Shown: positions 1-8,650 of the stretch, in pieces | Layout: every line of letters begins with the position of its first letter | Position numbering within the stretch: position 1 is the first letter of the stretch | Assembly (NCBI GenBank): GCA_020352215.1 | Contig: CP070675.1 | Span: 5,393,131-5,427,163, forward strand | From: Phycisphaerales bacterium | GTDB taxonomy: Bacteria > Planctomycetota > Phycisphaerae > Sedimentisphaerales > Anaerobacaceae | Reading direction: 5' to 3' | Length of the DNA: 34,033 nt | Program-made: the position numbers and the translations under genes | Notes under the pieces: generated by a model | Seen by the model: the letters and a program-made list of their open reading frames with translations, nothing else | The model's database searches: none | Told to the model about the DNA's origin: nothing

Positions 1-1218
1 GTGTTTGTGTTTGCTATTGGCTACCAGGGTACTGCGGATGCGGCTGACTGGCCGCAGTTTCGCGGACCCAATCGGGACGGCAAGTCGGCTGAGACCGGCC
101 TGCTCAAGAAGTGGCCCGAGGGTGGGCCCGAGCTTCTGTGGGATGCTGAGGGTCTGGGCATGGGATTCGCTTCGGTGGCGGTTGCCGACGGGTACGTTTA
201 CACCACCGGGATGGTCGGTGCGGAAAAGCAGGGAATGCTCTTCGCCTTTGACACGAATGGAAATCCGAAGTGGAAGGTCTCTTACGGCCGGGCATGGAGC
301 GGGGCGCATCCCGGCGTCCGGACGACGCCTACCATCGATGGTGACCGGCTGTACGTCATCAGTGGGTACGGGAATCTCGTTTGTTTCGACGCCAAGAGCG
401 GCAAGAAGAAATGGGAAGTGGATGTGCTGAAGAAGTTCAACGGCAAGAACATCAGGTGGGGCATCTCAGAATCGGTTCTCATCGACGGCGAGAAGGTAAT
501 CTGCACCCCTGGCGGCAAGGACGCAACCGTCGTCGCCCTCAATAAGATAACGGCAGATACGATCTGGACCACCAGGGGCCTTAGCGAAACTTCTGCTTAT
601 TGCTGTCCCGTTATCATCAAGACAGGTGGCAAGCGGCTGATCGCAACGATGGTTCAGAAGTCCGTTGTTTTGATCGATCCCGAGAACGGTAAGGTTGTTT
701 GTCGTATGCCGCACGTGGGCAAGTACCTCATCTCAGCGGTCAGTCCCGTTTACAAAGACGGTCGCATCTATGTCACTACCGGTTATGGTGTGGGAGGACA
801 GATGTTTGAGCTTTCCGCCGACGCCACCAGCTATACGCAGAAATGGACTGACAAGAATCTCGATTGTCACCACGGTGGCGTACTGCTGCTTGGCGGTGAC
901 ATTCACGGTTCCAATCACAACGGACAAGGTAATAAGGGCAGCTGGATTTGTTTGGAGATGGCCACCGGCAAGGTCAAGTACGAAGCTAAGCTGGTGGGCA
1001 AAGGTTCTGTCATCTTTGCCGATGGTATGATGTATTGTTATGGCGAGAATGGCAAGGTCGGGCTGGTCAGGGTGACGCCCACGCGGTACGAAATGGTCAG
1101 CTCCTTCCAAGTTACCAAAGGGACGGACGAGCACTGGGCTCATCCGGCTATATCGGACGGCCGGCTCTACATCCGCCACGGTGAAGCCTTGATGGTGTAT
1201 GATATCAAGGCGAAGTAA
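1..1218 (+). CDS. PQQ-like beta-propeller repeat protein, probably 5'-truncated by the window edge
   Basis: The protein opens with a short hydrophobic stretch ending in an Ala-rich segment (the tail of a signal peptide), followed at once by DWPQFRGPNRDG, the usual start of the secreted PQQ-like propeller proteins abundant in planctomycetes. Propeller-blade patterns of the type 'G.lyvisgyGnLvcfDaksGkkkWe' recur through all 405 residues, for example around residues 115-140, with weaker copies later. The family is related to BamB and PQQ dehydrogenases, but most planctomycete members have no proven cofactor or substrate, so an enzymatic role is not claimed. The frame is open from base 1, where a GTG could be read as a start, but the signal peptide looks too short, so the true start probably lies upstream. 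It ends in TAA. Family assignment is firm; function is unknown. Confidence 0.85.
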   Translation: MFVFAIGYQGTADAADWPQFRGPNRDGKSAETGLLKKWPEGGPELLWDAEGLGMGFASVAVADGYVYTTGMVGAEKQGMLFAFDTNGNPKWKVSYGRAWSGAHPGVRTTPTIDGDRLYVISGYGNLVCFDAKSGKKKWEVDVLKKFNGKNIRWGISESVLIDGEKVICTPGGKDATVVALNKITADTIWTTRGLSETSAYCCPVIIKTGGKRLIATMVQKSVVLIDPENGKVVCRMPHVGKYLISAVSPVYKDGRIYVTTGYGVGGQMFELSADATSYTQKWTDKNLDCHHGGVLLLGGDIHGSNHNGQGNKGSWICLEMATGKVKYEAKLVGKGSVIFADGMMYCYGENGKVGLVRVTPTRYEMVSSFQVTKGTDEHWAHPAISDGRLYIRHGEALMVYDIKAK

Positions 1219-1401
1219 GACCACGGGCGCCGATTTCCATGGTGCTTTCGCAGCCGGGCTGGGTAGAGGGGCGAGGGTGAAAAGTCACTTCCGGGCAGAT
1301 TGTGAGTCGTCCGTGCGTCCCTACTGTCTGGCCGGTTGGGGACGCTGACTACTCGTTGCGGCCAGTAGGTGCTGCGGCAGCCACAGTTAACAAGGCCCCG
1401 A

Positions 1402-1435
1402 AGATATGAGAAATATAGACAATAGACAATACAAG
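1402..1435. repeat. Short AT/purine-rich tandem heptamer
   Basis: The heptamer ATAGACA occurs twice in tandem (1415-1421 and 1422-1428), followed by the variant ATACAAG (1429-1435) and preceded by GATATGAGAAAT. The tract is purine-rich on the + strand and resembles a degenerate microsatellite. A comparable purine-rich degenerate tract lies at 18658-18703 in front of a hydrogenase gene. Confidence 0.45.
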
Positions 1436-1537
1436 CTGACGCAAATCAGGCCGAAACGAGCTTCTGCGAAGGCCAGTGCAAAAGGCAAGAAGGGACGCAG
1501 GAGCGACTCTAAGCTGGATAGAAGGGGGATGAAATAG
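1406..1537 (+). CDS. Possible 43-residue highly basic protein (doubtful)
   Basis: An ATG frame of 43 codons ends in TAG and encodes a strongly basic peptide (about one third Lys/Arg) with an Ala/Ser/Lys-rich middle (RASAKASAKGKKGRR). No convincing ribosome binding site precedes it, and its first codons coincide with the heptamer repeat at 1415-1428. It resembles no family I can name. The Lys/Ala/Ser composition is reminiscent of small nucleic-acid-binding tails, but that is only compositional. It may equally be chance reading of a purine-rich tract. Confidence 0.2.
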   Translation: MRNIDNRQYKLTQIRPKRASAKASAKGKKGRRSDSKLDRRGMK

Positions 1538-2075
1538 GCGTTTGGGGGGGACGTGCGAGAGGATTCCGCAGCGGCAATTACATTTTTCGTCGCAATCTGG
1601 TGTAAGAGTAGGATAGTGGTCCAGCACAACGGGGGCACGCTGAAGGCGCAACTTCGGTGAACTCGAATGATGAGGAGCAAACATGGGCAAGAAGACACGA
1701 CAGTGTCCTCGATGCTGCAAAGAGGCATAGGTCGCAGCCGCCGGCGCGAACGGGCCTGGCCTCACAGAGATTCAACGATTGGCAGTCTGTCGGTATTCGC
1801 GGTGGACTGCTCTTCTTCCATGGATGCCTTTTGTCCTGGCGCGTGATCCGGTGATCGTGTGGATGGCGAATCGAGAACCGATGCTTGATGATATGGGTGC
1901 CTTGCCGAGTAGCTCGCATCCTTCGATCTGGACGGAGATCTGTGACGTTCCAGAGGGCAGTTGTGTCGTCAAAGCGCCTGAAAGGGCCGGTTGGCCGTGC
2001 AGGGATCTACTGGACAACCTGTAGCCTTTGTGAGACACTGGCTCAGAAGATTCTTTGGGTGGCGAGGGCAAGGCT

Positions 2076-5000
2076 ATGATGAGAACATTCGAGCGGTCAC
2101 GTCATCTGACAGGATTCCTGATAGCAGCTCTGTTGTGTCAGGCAGCACTGGCGGCGCCGGGCGCTGCCCGCAACTTGACATGCGAGTATCTGACAAATCC
2201 GCTCGGTATAGATGAGCCGTTTCCGCGGTTGGCCTGGCAGCTCAACGATCCAAGGCGGGGAGCCAAGCAGACTGCGTATCAGGTTTTGGTGGCGACAGAT
2301 TCTGGGTTGTTGTCACCGGGCAAGGCCAACATGTGGGACAGCGGCAGAGTACATTCCGGCCAATCGATTCAGGTGGTCTATGCCGGCAAATCCCTGCAAC
2401 CGCGGACTCGCTACCATTGGACCGTACGCACCTGGGACGCGGCAGCGGAACCGTCGCCTTTCAGTCCTTGGGCCTTTTGGGAGACGGGTCTGCTCGAGCC
2501 GAAGGACTGGCGTGCGCAGTGGATCGGCCTACCAGAACGGTTGCCGAAGTCCGTCGCGCCGCATGTCGGGTATCACAGTCAAATAGCGCACAGTTCCGAT
2601 GAGACCAAGTGGGTCAGCATTGACCTGGGCCGGATCAGGACCGTTGATACCGTTCGACTGTTTCCGTGTTTGCCTTTCTCCTACTCGAAGAATCCCGGTT
2701 TTCTCTTCCCGGTCCGGTTCCGAATAGAAGTTTCGGGTGATGCGGAGTTCAAGACCGGGCGGACGCTCGTGGATCGAACTGGGAAGGATTTTCCCAATCC
2801 GGGCGACGAGGTTCAAACGCTTGGATTTGAGCCGACTGAGTGCCGCTATGTGCGAATGACTGTCACGAAACTGGCGCATCGGGATGCGGACAATTACGCG
2901 TTTGCGGTGGCGGAGATACAGGTGCTGTCGGAAGGCACGGTGATCTCTGAAGGCCGCCAGGTGAAGGCCTTGGATTCAATCGAGCAAGACGACTGGTCGC
3001 TGAGGCACCTGAACGATGGAGTGACACAGACTCAGAGACGAGTGGAATCACCCGCCGGTCCCGCCCACATGCTGCGTTGCTCATTCCGGCTTCCAACAAC
3101 TATTCGATGTGCACGGGCGTATGTGTCGGCGCTCGGTGTGTACGAGTTGAAGATCAATGGCCGGCGTGTGGGGGACAATATCCTCGCCCCGGAGTGGACG
3201 GATTATCACACCCGCATCCAGTATCAAACGTATGATATCACAGGGCTGTTGTGCAAAGGTGACAATGCTGTCGGCGCAGTCATTGGCGACGGCTGGTATG
3301 CCGGTCTCGTGGGGATAGCCGGGCGGCTCCACTACGGCCCACGCTTGGGGCTTCTGCTCCAACTCGAGATCGAATGCGAAGATGGCAGCCGACACACTAT
3401 CGTTAGCGGCCCAAGTTGGCGGGGAACCACGAATGGCCCCATTGTGGCAAGTGACATTATTCGTGGCGAGACACACGATGCCCGAAAGCAGCAGCCGGGC
3501 TGGGACAGGCCGGGATTCGATGACAGCAAGTGGCGGCCCGTCGAGCGAATTGCCGGAGTCAAGGCCCGACTTGTCGCTCAAGTCAACGAGCCGATTCGGA
3601 TCACCGAGAGCTTGCGACCGGTCAGGCTGACTGAGCCACGTCCCGGTGTTTACGTGTACGACCTCGGCCAGAACATGGTGGGGTGGTGTCGTCTCGTAGC
3701 GCGCGGCAAGGCAGGCGAAACCATTCAATTGCATCACGGAGAGATGCTCGATTCCGATGGAACTGTGTACACCAAGAACCTGCGCGGCGACTACCAGAAA
3801 GTCACCTACATTTGCCGAGACGAGAGCGAGGCAGTCATCGAGCCACATTTCACCTACCAGGGCTTCAGGTACGTGCAGGTGAAGGGGCTTTCGCGCAAAC
3901 CATCGCTAAGTGATTTGACCGGATGTGTTATTCATTCGGCTTCGCCCGTGACAGGGCGTTTCGAATGCTCCGAGCCGATGCTTAATCAACTCATGCGAAA
4001 CATCCTGTGGACCCAGCGCGGCAATCTCCACAGCACACCGACCGACTGTCCGCAGCGAAACGAGCGGTGCGGCTGGATGGGCGATGCGCAAATCTTCTCA
4101 CAAGCCGCATGTTTCAACATGAACATGGCCGCCTTCTACGCGAAGTGGCTTCGGGACATCCGCGATGCCCAAGGTGAGGGCGGGCGTTTCTCAGACTTCT
4201 CGCCGAATCAGCTCAAAGATAGCGGCAAGTTCTTGGCTGCTCCCGGCTGGGCCGATGCGGGTGTGATTATCCCCTGGCGCGCGTACGTCAATTACGGCGA
4301 CGTGCGGGCACTCGAAAAACACTACGAGGTGGCAAAGCGCTGGGTCGAGTATGTGAGAAGCCAAAGCCCGGACCTTATCTGGGTCAAAGGACGTGGCAAC
4401 GACTACGGCGACTGGTTGAACGGGGACTGGTTGGACTTGGAAGGCTGGTCCAGAGAAGGCGCCGATACACCGCGAGAGATTTTCGCAACGGCGTTTTTCG
4501 CACACTCCACCGAGCTGCTGTGCAAGATGGCCAGAGTTTTGGGCAAGAGTGGGCAAGCAGAGCAGTACGCCGTGCTGGCCGGACGAATAAAGGAGGCATT
4601 CAATGCTAAATACGTGCAAGCGGATGGTACAATCGAGAGCGACACGCAATCGGTTTACGCCTTGGCTCTTCACTTTGATTTGATTCCCGACGATATGCGA
4701 CCGCTGGCTGTCAAACACATTGTGCGGCTGATCGATCGCTACAAGGGACACCTGTCCACCGGCATCCAGGCGACGAACAGGCTGATGCTGGAGCTCGTGC
4801 GCGAGGGCCGAACCGACCTCGCTTACCGGCTCTTGCTGAATCGCTCGGCCCCATCGTGGGGGTATATGGTCGATCAGGGCGCGACCACGATCTGGGAGCG
4901 GTGGGACGGCTGGATAGAGGGGCGTGGATTTCAAGATCCCGGAATGAACTCGTTCAACCATTTTGCCTTTGGCGCGGTCGGTGAATGGATTTTCCGGCAC

Positions 5001-5342
5001 ATCGCCGGGATCAACCCGGACCCTGAGCGGCCGGGATACAAGCACGTCATAATTCACCCTTGCCCCGGCGGGGGGCTCACCTGGGCCAGGGCTGAATATG
5101 ACTCGATTCACGGCACAATCCGCAGCTCCTGGAAAATGTCTGATGATTTGTTTGCCCTGGACGTTACCGTTCCCCCAAACACATCGGCCACAGTCCATGT
5201 GCCGCTCGTTGGCCGATCGAAGGACAAGAAGGGCAAGGTGAAGCTGGACAGCACCGACAGCGCAAAATACCTGCGGGATGAGGCCGGGTTCTCGGTCTTC
5301 GCCGTAAGTGCCGGCAGCTACACGTTTACAGTGGAGCACTAG
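2076..5342 (+). CDS. Secreted alpha-L-rhamnosidase, GH78 family, with discoidin-like insertion
   Basis: This roughly 1088-residue enzyme should hydrolyse terminal alpha-L-rhamnose from glycans outside the cytoplasm. The start at 2076 gives a classic signal peptide (hydrophobic LTGFLIAALLCQAALA) with a purine-rich stretch upstream; an upstream TTG at 2055 would bury it. Order of domains: fibronectin-like N-terminal domain (about 30-140, ending PRTRYHWTVRTWDAA); an insertion at about 165-290 with F5/8-type C features (KWVSIDLGRIRTVDTVRLFP and later CRYVRMTVTKLA); the rhamnosidase beta domains; the (alpha/alpha)6 catalytic barrel; and a C-terminal beta domain. The conserved acidic motif DCPQRNERCGWMGDA lies at about 656-670, and TTIWERWDGW, which carries the second conserved acid, at about 935. 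The insertion may bind carbohydrate. The neighbouring sulfatases fit breakdown of a sulfated rhamnose-containing polysaccharide, which is inference. Confidence 0.92.
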   Translation: MMRTFERSRHLTGFLIAALLCQAALAAPGAARNLTCEYLTNPLGIDEPFPRLAWQLNDPRRGAKQTAYQVLVATDSGLLSPGKANMWDSGRVHSGQSIQVVYAGKSLQPRTRYHWTVRTWDAAAEPSPFSPWAFWETGLLEPKDWRAQWIGLPERLPKSVAPHVGYHSQIAHSSDETKWVSIDLGRIRTVDTVRLFPCLPFSYSKNPGFLFPVRFRIEVSGDAEFKTGRTLVDRTGKDFPNPGDEVQTLGFEPTECRYVRMTVTKLAHRDADNYAFAVAEIQVLSEGTVISEGRQVKALDSIEQDDWSLRHLNDGVTQTQRRVESPAGPAHMLRCSFRLPTTIRCARAYVSALGVYELKINGRRVGDNILAPEWTDYHTRIQYQTYDITGLLCKGDNAVGAVIGDGWYAGLVGIAGRLHYGPRLGLLLQLEIECEDGSRHTIVSGPSWRGTTNGPIVASDIIRGETHDARKQQPGWDRPGFDDSKWRPVERIAGVKARLVAQVNEPIRITESLRPVRLTEPRPGVYVYDLGQNMVGWCRLVARGKAGETIQLHHGEMLDSDGTVYTKNLRGDYQKVTYICRDESEAVIEPHFTYQGFRYVQVKGLSRKPSLSDLTGCVIHSASPVTGRFECSEPMLNQLMRNILWTQRGNLHSTPTDCPQRNERCGWMGDAQIFSQAACFNMNMAAFYAKWLRDIRDAQGEGGRFSDFSPNQLKDSGKFLAAPGWADAGVIIPWRAYVNYGDVRALEKHYEVAKRWVEYVRSQSPDLIWVKGRGNDYGDWLNGDWLDLEGWSREGADTPREIFATAFFAHSTELLCKMARVLGKSGQAEQYAVLAGRIKEAFNAKYVQADGTIESDTQSVYALALHFDLIPDDMRPLAVKHIVRLIDRYKGHLSTGIQATNRLMLELVREGRTDLAYRLLLNRSAPSWGYMVDQGATTIWERWDGWIEGRGFQDPGMNSFNHFAFGAVGEWIFRHIAGINPDPERPGYKHVIIHPCPGGGLTWARAEYDSIHGTIRSSWKMSDDLFALDVTVPPNTSATVHVPLVGRSKDKKGKVKLDSTDSAKYLRDEAGFSVFAVSAGSYTFTVEH

Positions 5343-5409
5343 ACGGAAGAGCGTTCATTGTCGCGCTCTATGATAGCACAGCCGCCTGGATCCTAAACCT
5401 GAGGATTGC

Positions 5410-6291
5410 ATGGCTACCAAGGAGTTCATGATCGATTACAGGTTCATCGTGCCGGCGGGGTTGGCTTGCACCTTCGTGCTGTTGCTGGTTGCGGAGTGGT
5501 TTTTTCCGCTCAGAAGGCGCAGGCGGCGTTTCGCCAGGCGATTCGTGGTCAATGTTTGCATGACGGCTATGGCATTTGCCGTCGGCTCAGTCTCTGTCCG
5601 AAGCGTTGCCCTTGCTCTGGCCGGGTGGGCCTCGGAACACTCTGTTGGTTTGAGCCTGATTGTGCCTGTGCCTGGTGTGGTCCGCGTTGTGCTTGGATTT
5701 GTCCTGATGGATCTTGCCTTCTACTATTGGCACTGGCTAAATCACCGCGTCCCCGTTATGTGGCGATTTCACAACGTCCATCACCTCGATCCCGACATGG
5801 ACGTTTCCACCTCGTTTAGATTTCATTTTGTGGAGGTCCTCTACTCCACGGCGTTCAGGGCGGTCCAGGTGTGTCTCGTTGGTGTCGTGCCGGTCACATA
5901 TATCGCCTATGAGGTTGTTTTTCAGTGTGCGACGATGTTCCATCACAGCAATCTGAGGCTCCCGATCCGGCTCGAACGTTGGCTCAACATGGTATTTGTC
6001 ACTCCGCGGATGCATGGGATTCATCACAGCGTCGTCCGGGACGAGACTAATTCGAACTACTCGGTTATTTTCCGATGGTGGGATCGGCTACATGGCACGC
6101 TGCGGCTGAACGTGCCTCAATCTGCTATCGATATCGGCGTGGCCGCTTACCGGGAGCAGGCAGATAATCGGCTCACGGATCTCTTCCTACTGCCTTTTCG
6201 TGCTCAGAGAGACTATTGGTTGTTTTCTGATGGCACGGTGCCGAGAAGTGGTCGCGTTGGGGAAAGCAGAACGGGTGAGCTTCTGGAGTGA
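5410..6291 (+). CDS. Fatty acid hydroxylase / sterol desaturase family membrane protein
   Basis: A 293-residue membrane protein with the His-box set of the non-haem di-iron fatty acid hydroxylase superfamily: WHWLNH near residue 108, RFHNVHHLD near 120, FHHSN near 180 and RMHGIHHS near 200. N-terminal segments around 10-27 and 50-75, and others between the boxes, are hydrophobic. Family members hydroxylate or desaturate lipid chains, usually with O2, and the substrate cannot be deduced here. The start at ATG 5410 follows TGAGGA at good spacing. The gene lies 67 bp after the rhamnosidase, with no obvious functional tie. If the organism is strictly anaerobic, as the hydrogenase locus suggests, an O2-dependent enzyme is slightly odd, although such genes are common in planctomycetes. 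Confidence 0.88.
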   Translation: MATKEFMIDYRFIVPAGLACTFVLLLVAEWFFPLRRRRRRFARRFVVNVCMTAMAFAVGSVSVRSVALALAGWASEHSVGLSLIVPVPGVVRVVLGFVLMDLAFYYWHWLNHRVPVMWRFHNVHHLDPDMDVSTSFRFHFVEVLYSTAFRAVQVCLVGVVPVTYIAYEVVFQCATMFHHSNLRLPIRLERWLNMVFVTPRMHGIHHSVVRDETNSNYSVIFRWWDRLHGTLRLNVPQSAIDIGVAAYREQADNRLTDLFLLPFRAQRDYWLFSDGTVPRSGRVGESRTGELLE

Positions 6292-6469
6292 GGTGTCGAA
6301 GAGCACCCGCCACTTGTCTTACGGCGGCAGCTGTGCGCGAAGTCGGGGGAAACGACTTGCAATTGTTAGGTTGCGGTGATATTCTGTTTTCAGAAATCAG
6401 CAAGGGTGTCCAAAAAGCGGGCCCCTTGGGCCAGGCGATCTTGGGATATGTCGGAAAGGAGGCAGCAGC

Positions 6470-7972
6470 ATGAGTGGCATCTTTGGAGTGGTATCGAAGC
6501 AGGACTGCGCAGAAACGCTGTTCTACGGCACGGACTATCACTCTCACCTGGGCACAGAATATGGAGGTATGGCAATACTTGGTGATGGATTTGCGCGGCA
6601 GATACATGATGTGAGCCAGAGCCAGTTCAAGGCGAAATTCTATACGGATTACAGGAATATGAAGGGTAACAAGGGCATTGGTGTGATCAGTGCCTCCGAA
6701 GAACAGCCTATCTACCTGAACTCTAAGTTTGGGCCGTTCTGCATAGCAACGAACGGCATTATCGAGAACACCGAGGAGCTGGCGGCAACGCTGATGGAGA
6801 AGGGTATTTCTTTCAGCGAGGTAAGCAAGAAGACAGTAAATACGACGGAACTGGTAGCAAAGTTGATCAACCAAGGGGACGACTTAGTGGACGGTATAGG
6901 AAGGATGTTCCGTGCCATAGAAGGCTCGTGCTCGCTGCTGCTGCTCAATAGGGCGGGAATATATGCGGCCCGAGACAGGCATGGATACACACCGCTCGTC
7001 GTCGGCAAGAGCGATGAGGCCTGGGCTGTTACCAGTGAGACGTGTGCGTTTCCTAATAACGGATTCGACATCGTGAAGAACGTTGAGCCCGGAGAGATAG
7101 TGCTGATAAATGAGGATGGGATTGTGCAGAGGAGACCAGGTCGAGGAAAGGTAGATCAAATATGCGCATTTCTCTGGATATATACGGGTTTCCCTGCGTC
7201 GAGCTATGAAGGGGTGAATGTTGAGATAGTCAGGGAGAGATGCGGCCGCTGCCTCGCCAGGCGTGACACGGATATCAATGTGGACGTGGTCTCCGGAGTC
7301 CCTGATTCGGGGCTAGCGCACGGTCTCGGATACGCGATGGAATCCGGCAAACCGTTTAGGCGGCCGCTTGTGAAGTACACGCCGGGATACGGCAGGAGCT
7401 ACACACCGCCTTCGCAGCGGACACGCGACCTCATCGCGAGGATGAAGTTGATCTCGATCAAGGAAGTAATAGAGGGCAACAGTATCGTCGTTTGTGAAGA
7501 TTCCATTGTGAGGGGAACTCAACTGAAGAACTTCACCATAAAGAAGCTCTGGGATTGCGGTGCTACGGAGATACACGTACGGCCTGCTTGCCCACCTTTG
7601 ATGTTTCCGTGCAGGTTCAATCTCTCCACGCGTTCCATCAATGAGCTTGCCGCTCGCAAGGCTATTCGCAATCTCGAAGGTCACGACATGCAAGATGTAT
7701 CCGAGTATATGGACCATAAGAATGAGAAATACGAGCGGATGGTGGAGTGGATTGCCAAGGACCTGGGAGTCACGACCCTTCGGTATCAGACGGTGGACGA
7801 TATGGTTGAGGCAATAGGTCGACCAAGGGACACGCTCTGTCTCTATTGTTGGACGGGTGAGTGTCCCAAGTCACGGTCCGGGAGGTCAGCAATGGACGTG
7901 ACCGAGGTGAGGAAACCCGCCGCGAAGAGGAGACCAGAAAAGCATGCCGCCGCCCAGCCCGGATTGTGGTGA
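6470..7972 (+). CDS. PurF-like amidophosphoribosyltransferase paralogue lacking the catalytic N-terminal Cys
   Basis: The 500-residue protein has the layout of glutamine PRPP amidotransferase: an N-terminal Ntn-type glutaminase-like domain (about 1-225) and a type I phosphoribosyltransferase domain with the PRPP loop CEDSIVRGTQ (about 342-351). The N-terminus is MSGIFGV where PurF has MCGI, so the Cys nucleophile exposed after Met removal is Ser. The four ligands of the Bacillus-type [4Fe-4S] cluster appear to be kept (Cys232, Cys381, and Cys457/Cys460 in CLYCWTG). The PurF segment usually reading KNRYVGRTFI is replaced by KYTPGYGRSYTPP. The start at 6470 follows AAAGGAGG at good spacing. The C-terminal 30 residues are basic and low-complexity. 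It may be an ammonia-dependent, regulatory or differently acting PurF homologue; genuine PurF activity is uncertain. Confidence 0.85.
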   Translation: MSGIFGVVSKQDCAETLFYGTDYHSHLGTEYGGMAILGDGFARQIHDVSQSQFKAKFYTDYRNMKGNKGIGVISASEEQPIYLNSKFGPFCIATNGIIENTEELAATLMEKGISFSEVSKKTVNTTELVAKLINQGDDLVDGIGRMFRAIEGSCSLLLLNRAGIYAARDRHGYTPLVVGKSDEAWAVTSETCAFPNNGFDIVKNVEPGEIVLINEDGIVQRRPGRGKVDQICAFLWIYTGFPASSYEGVNVEIVRERCGRCLARRDTDINVDVVSGVPDSGLAHGLGYAMESGKPFRRPLVKYTPGYGRSYTPPSQRTRDLIARMKLISIKEVIEGNSIVVCEDSIVRGTQLKNFTIKKLWDCGATEIHVRPACPPLMFPCRFNLSTRSINELAARKAIRNLEGHDMQDVSEYMDHKNEKYERMVEWIAKDLGVTTLRYQTVDDMVEAIGRPRDTLCLYCWTGECPKSRSGRSAMDVTEVRKPAAKRRPEKHAAAQPGLW

Positions 7973-8650
7973 TTGCTCACGGCATATTCTTGCACCGGTC
8001 TGAGTTAGTCCTCATGTAAGTAGAAGGGGTGGATGACAAAAGAGTGGCGCGTTTGGATAAAATAGGCCATCTCCTATTCTTTAGGATTATAGTTGTTCGA
8101 AAGAAGATCGCCCTATGGATCACTTGATGCGTCGAACAACACAGCAGATTCTCTTAGCGTTTTTAAACTGAGTTTGGGCCTGCTTTTTAGCCTGAGGGCG
8201 GCGCGGGCGGCGCCCTTTTGGCCAGTTCCTTTCTCGAAACGCTGGTTCGTTCTGCCGCCGGATGGGCTTCAGACTTTTTTTGTCGGTACGTCTTGGAGCA
8301 TCTGCTTGTCCAGGCTCGGATCCGCGAGCAGTTGCTTGGGCTTACGGTTCTGCTCTTCCAACTGCTTGAGCCGGCGCATTTCCACCACCCCCACCGGCAA
8401 CAGGCGCCCTATCTTGGCTTTCCGGGCCAAGGATAACGAAATAGGATGCAGAAGGGCTGCGGTGTAGCAACAAGATAATTTCCTGCAAATTGCACCCCAT
8501 TTCTTGACTTTTGTGGCCGAGTATGCTACGGTTGTACATGGAGTCAGGCCGCGGCGGCCAGTTCAAGATAGGTGGACGGATCGCGCGTCGTCTCTCGAAC
8601 ATCCATGTAGAGATGGCCCACGTCCATCGGTTAAGTGAGCGAGAGAGCCT
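7973..8650. other. 678-bp gap containing a decayed IS3-family element
   Basis: No intact gene is seen. The centre holds a minus-strand IS3-family transposase remnant, annotated separately. The outer parts show no recognisable coding sequence on either strand, and no terminal inverted repeats or target duplications could be identified by eye. A TTGACT at 8504-8509 upstream of the histidine kinase lacks a good -10 box at standard spacing. Confidence 0.6.
8205..8432 (-). pseudogene. Remnant of an IS3-family transposase (OrfA end, slippery site, OrfB start)
   Basis: Read on the minus strand from 8432, the frame contains the OrfA leucine-zipper end EMRRLKQLEEQN, then LLADPSLDKQMLQDV and KKV, before a TGA at 8271-8269. 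This matches the C-terminal third of IS3-family OrfA proteins (usual form RRLkqLEeEN.rLK.lvAdlsLDk.mLqdvl.Kk). Just before the stop is the A7G run (minus-strand reading of 8281-8274) that acts in the family as a -1 frameshift site. In the -1 frame the sequence continues KKSLKPIRRQNEPAFRERN, which resembles the start of OrfB (LKPaRrreL). The helix-turn-helix start of OrfA and the DDE domain of OrfB are missing. It is a short fossil, not a mobile element. Confidence 0.8.

Larger units (their letters stand above)
1219..2075. other. 857-bp gap with no convincing gene
   Basis: Several short open frames cross this gap on both strands, but none shows a recognisable domain. Two things stand out. A short tandem heptamer lies at 1415-1428, with a 43-codon basic open frame running out of it. 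A well-placed AGGAG precedes an ATG at 1683 that would start MGKKTRQCPRCC but stops after 15 codons. The same frame then stays open to 2024 without resembling a known family. The gap may hold a decayed gene. No clear terminator for the upstream propeller gene or promoter for the rhamnosidase was found. Confidence 0.5.

Noticed and set aside
1683..1730. Mini-ORF MGKKTRQCPRCCKEA with good ribosome binding site
   Set aside because: Only 15 codons; the open frame after the TAG does not resemble a zinc-ribbon or any other family, so a broken gene cannot be claimed.
4191..5339. Long minus-strand open frame of about 380 codons
   Set aside because: It mirrors the rhamnosidase gene, and its translation has no domain pattern and an atypical composition; it is a by-product of codon bias on the + strand.
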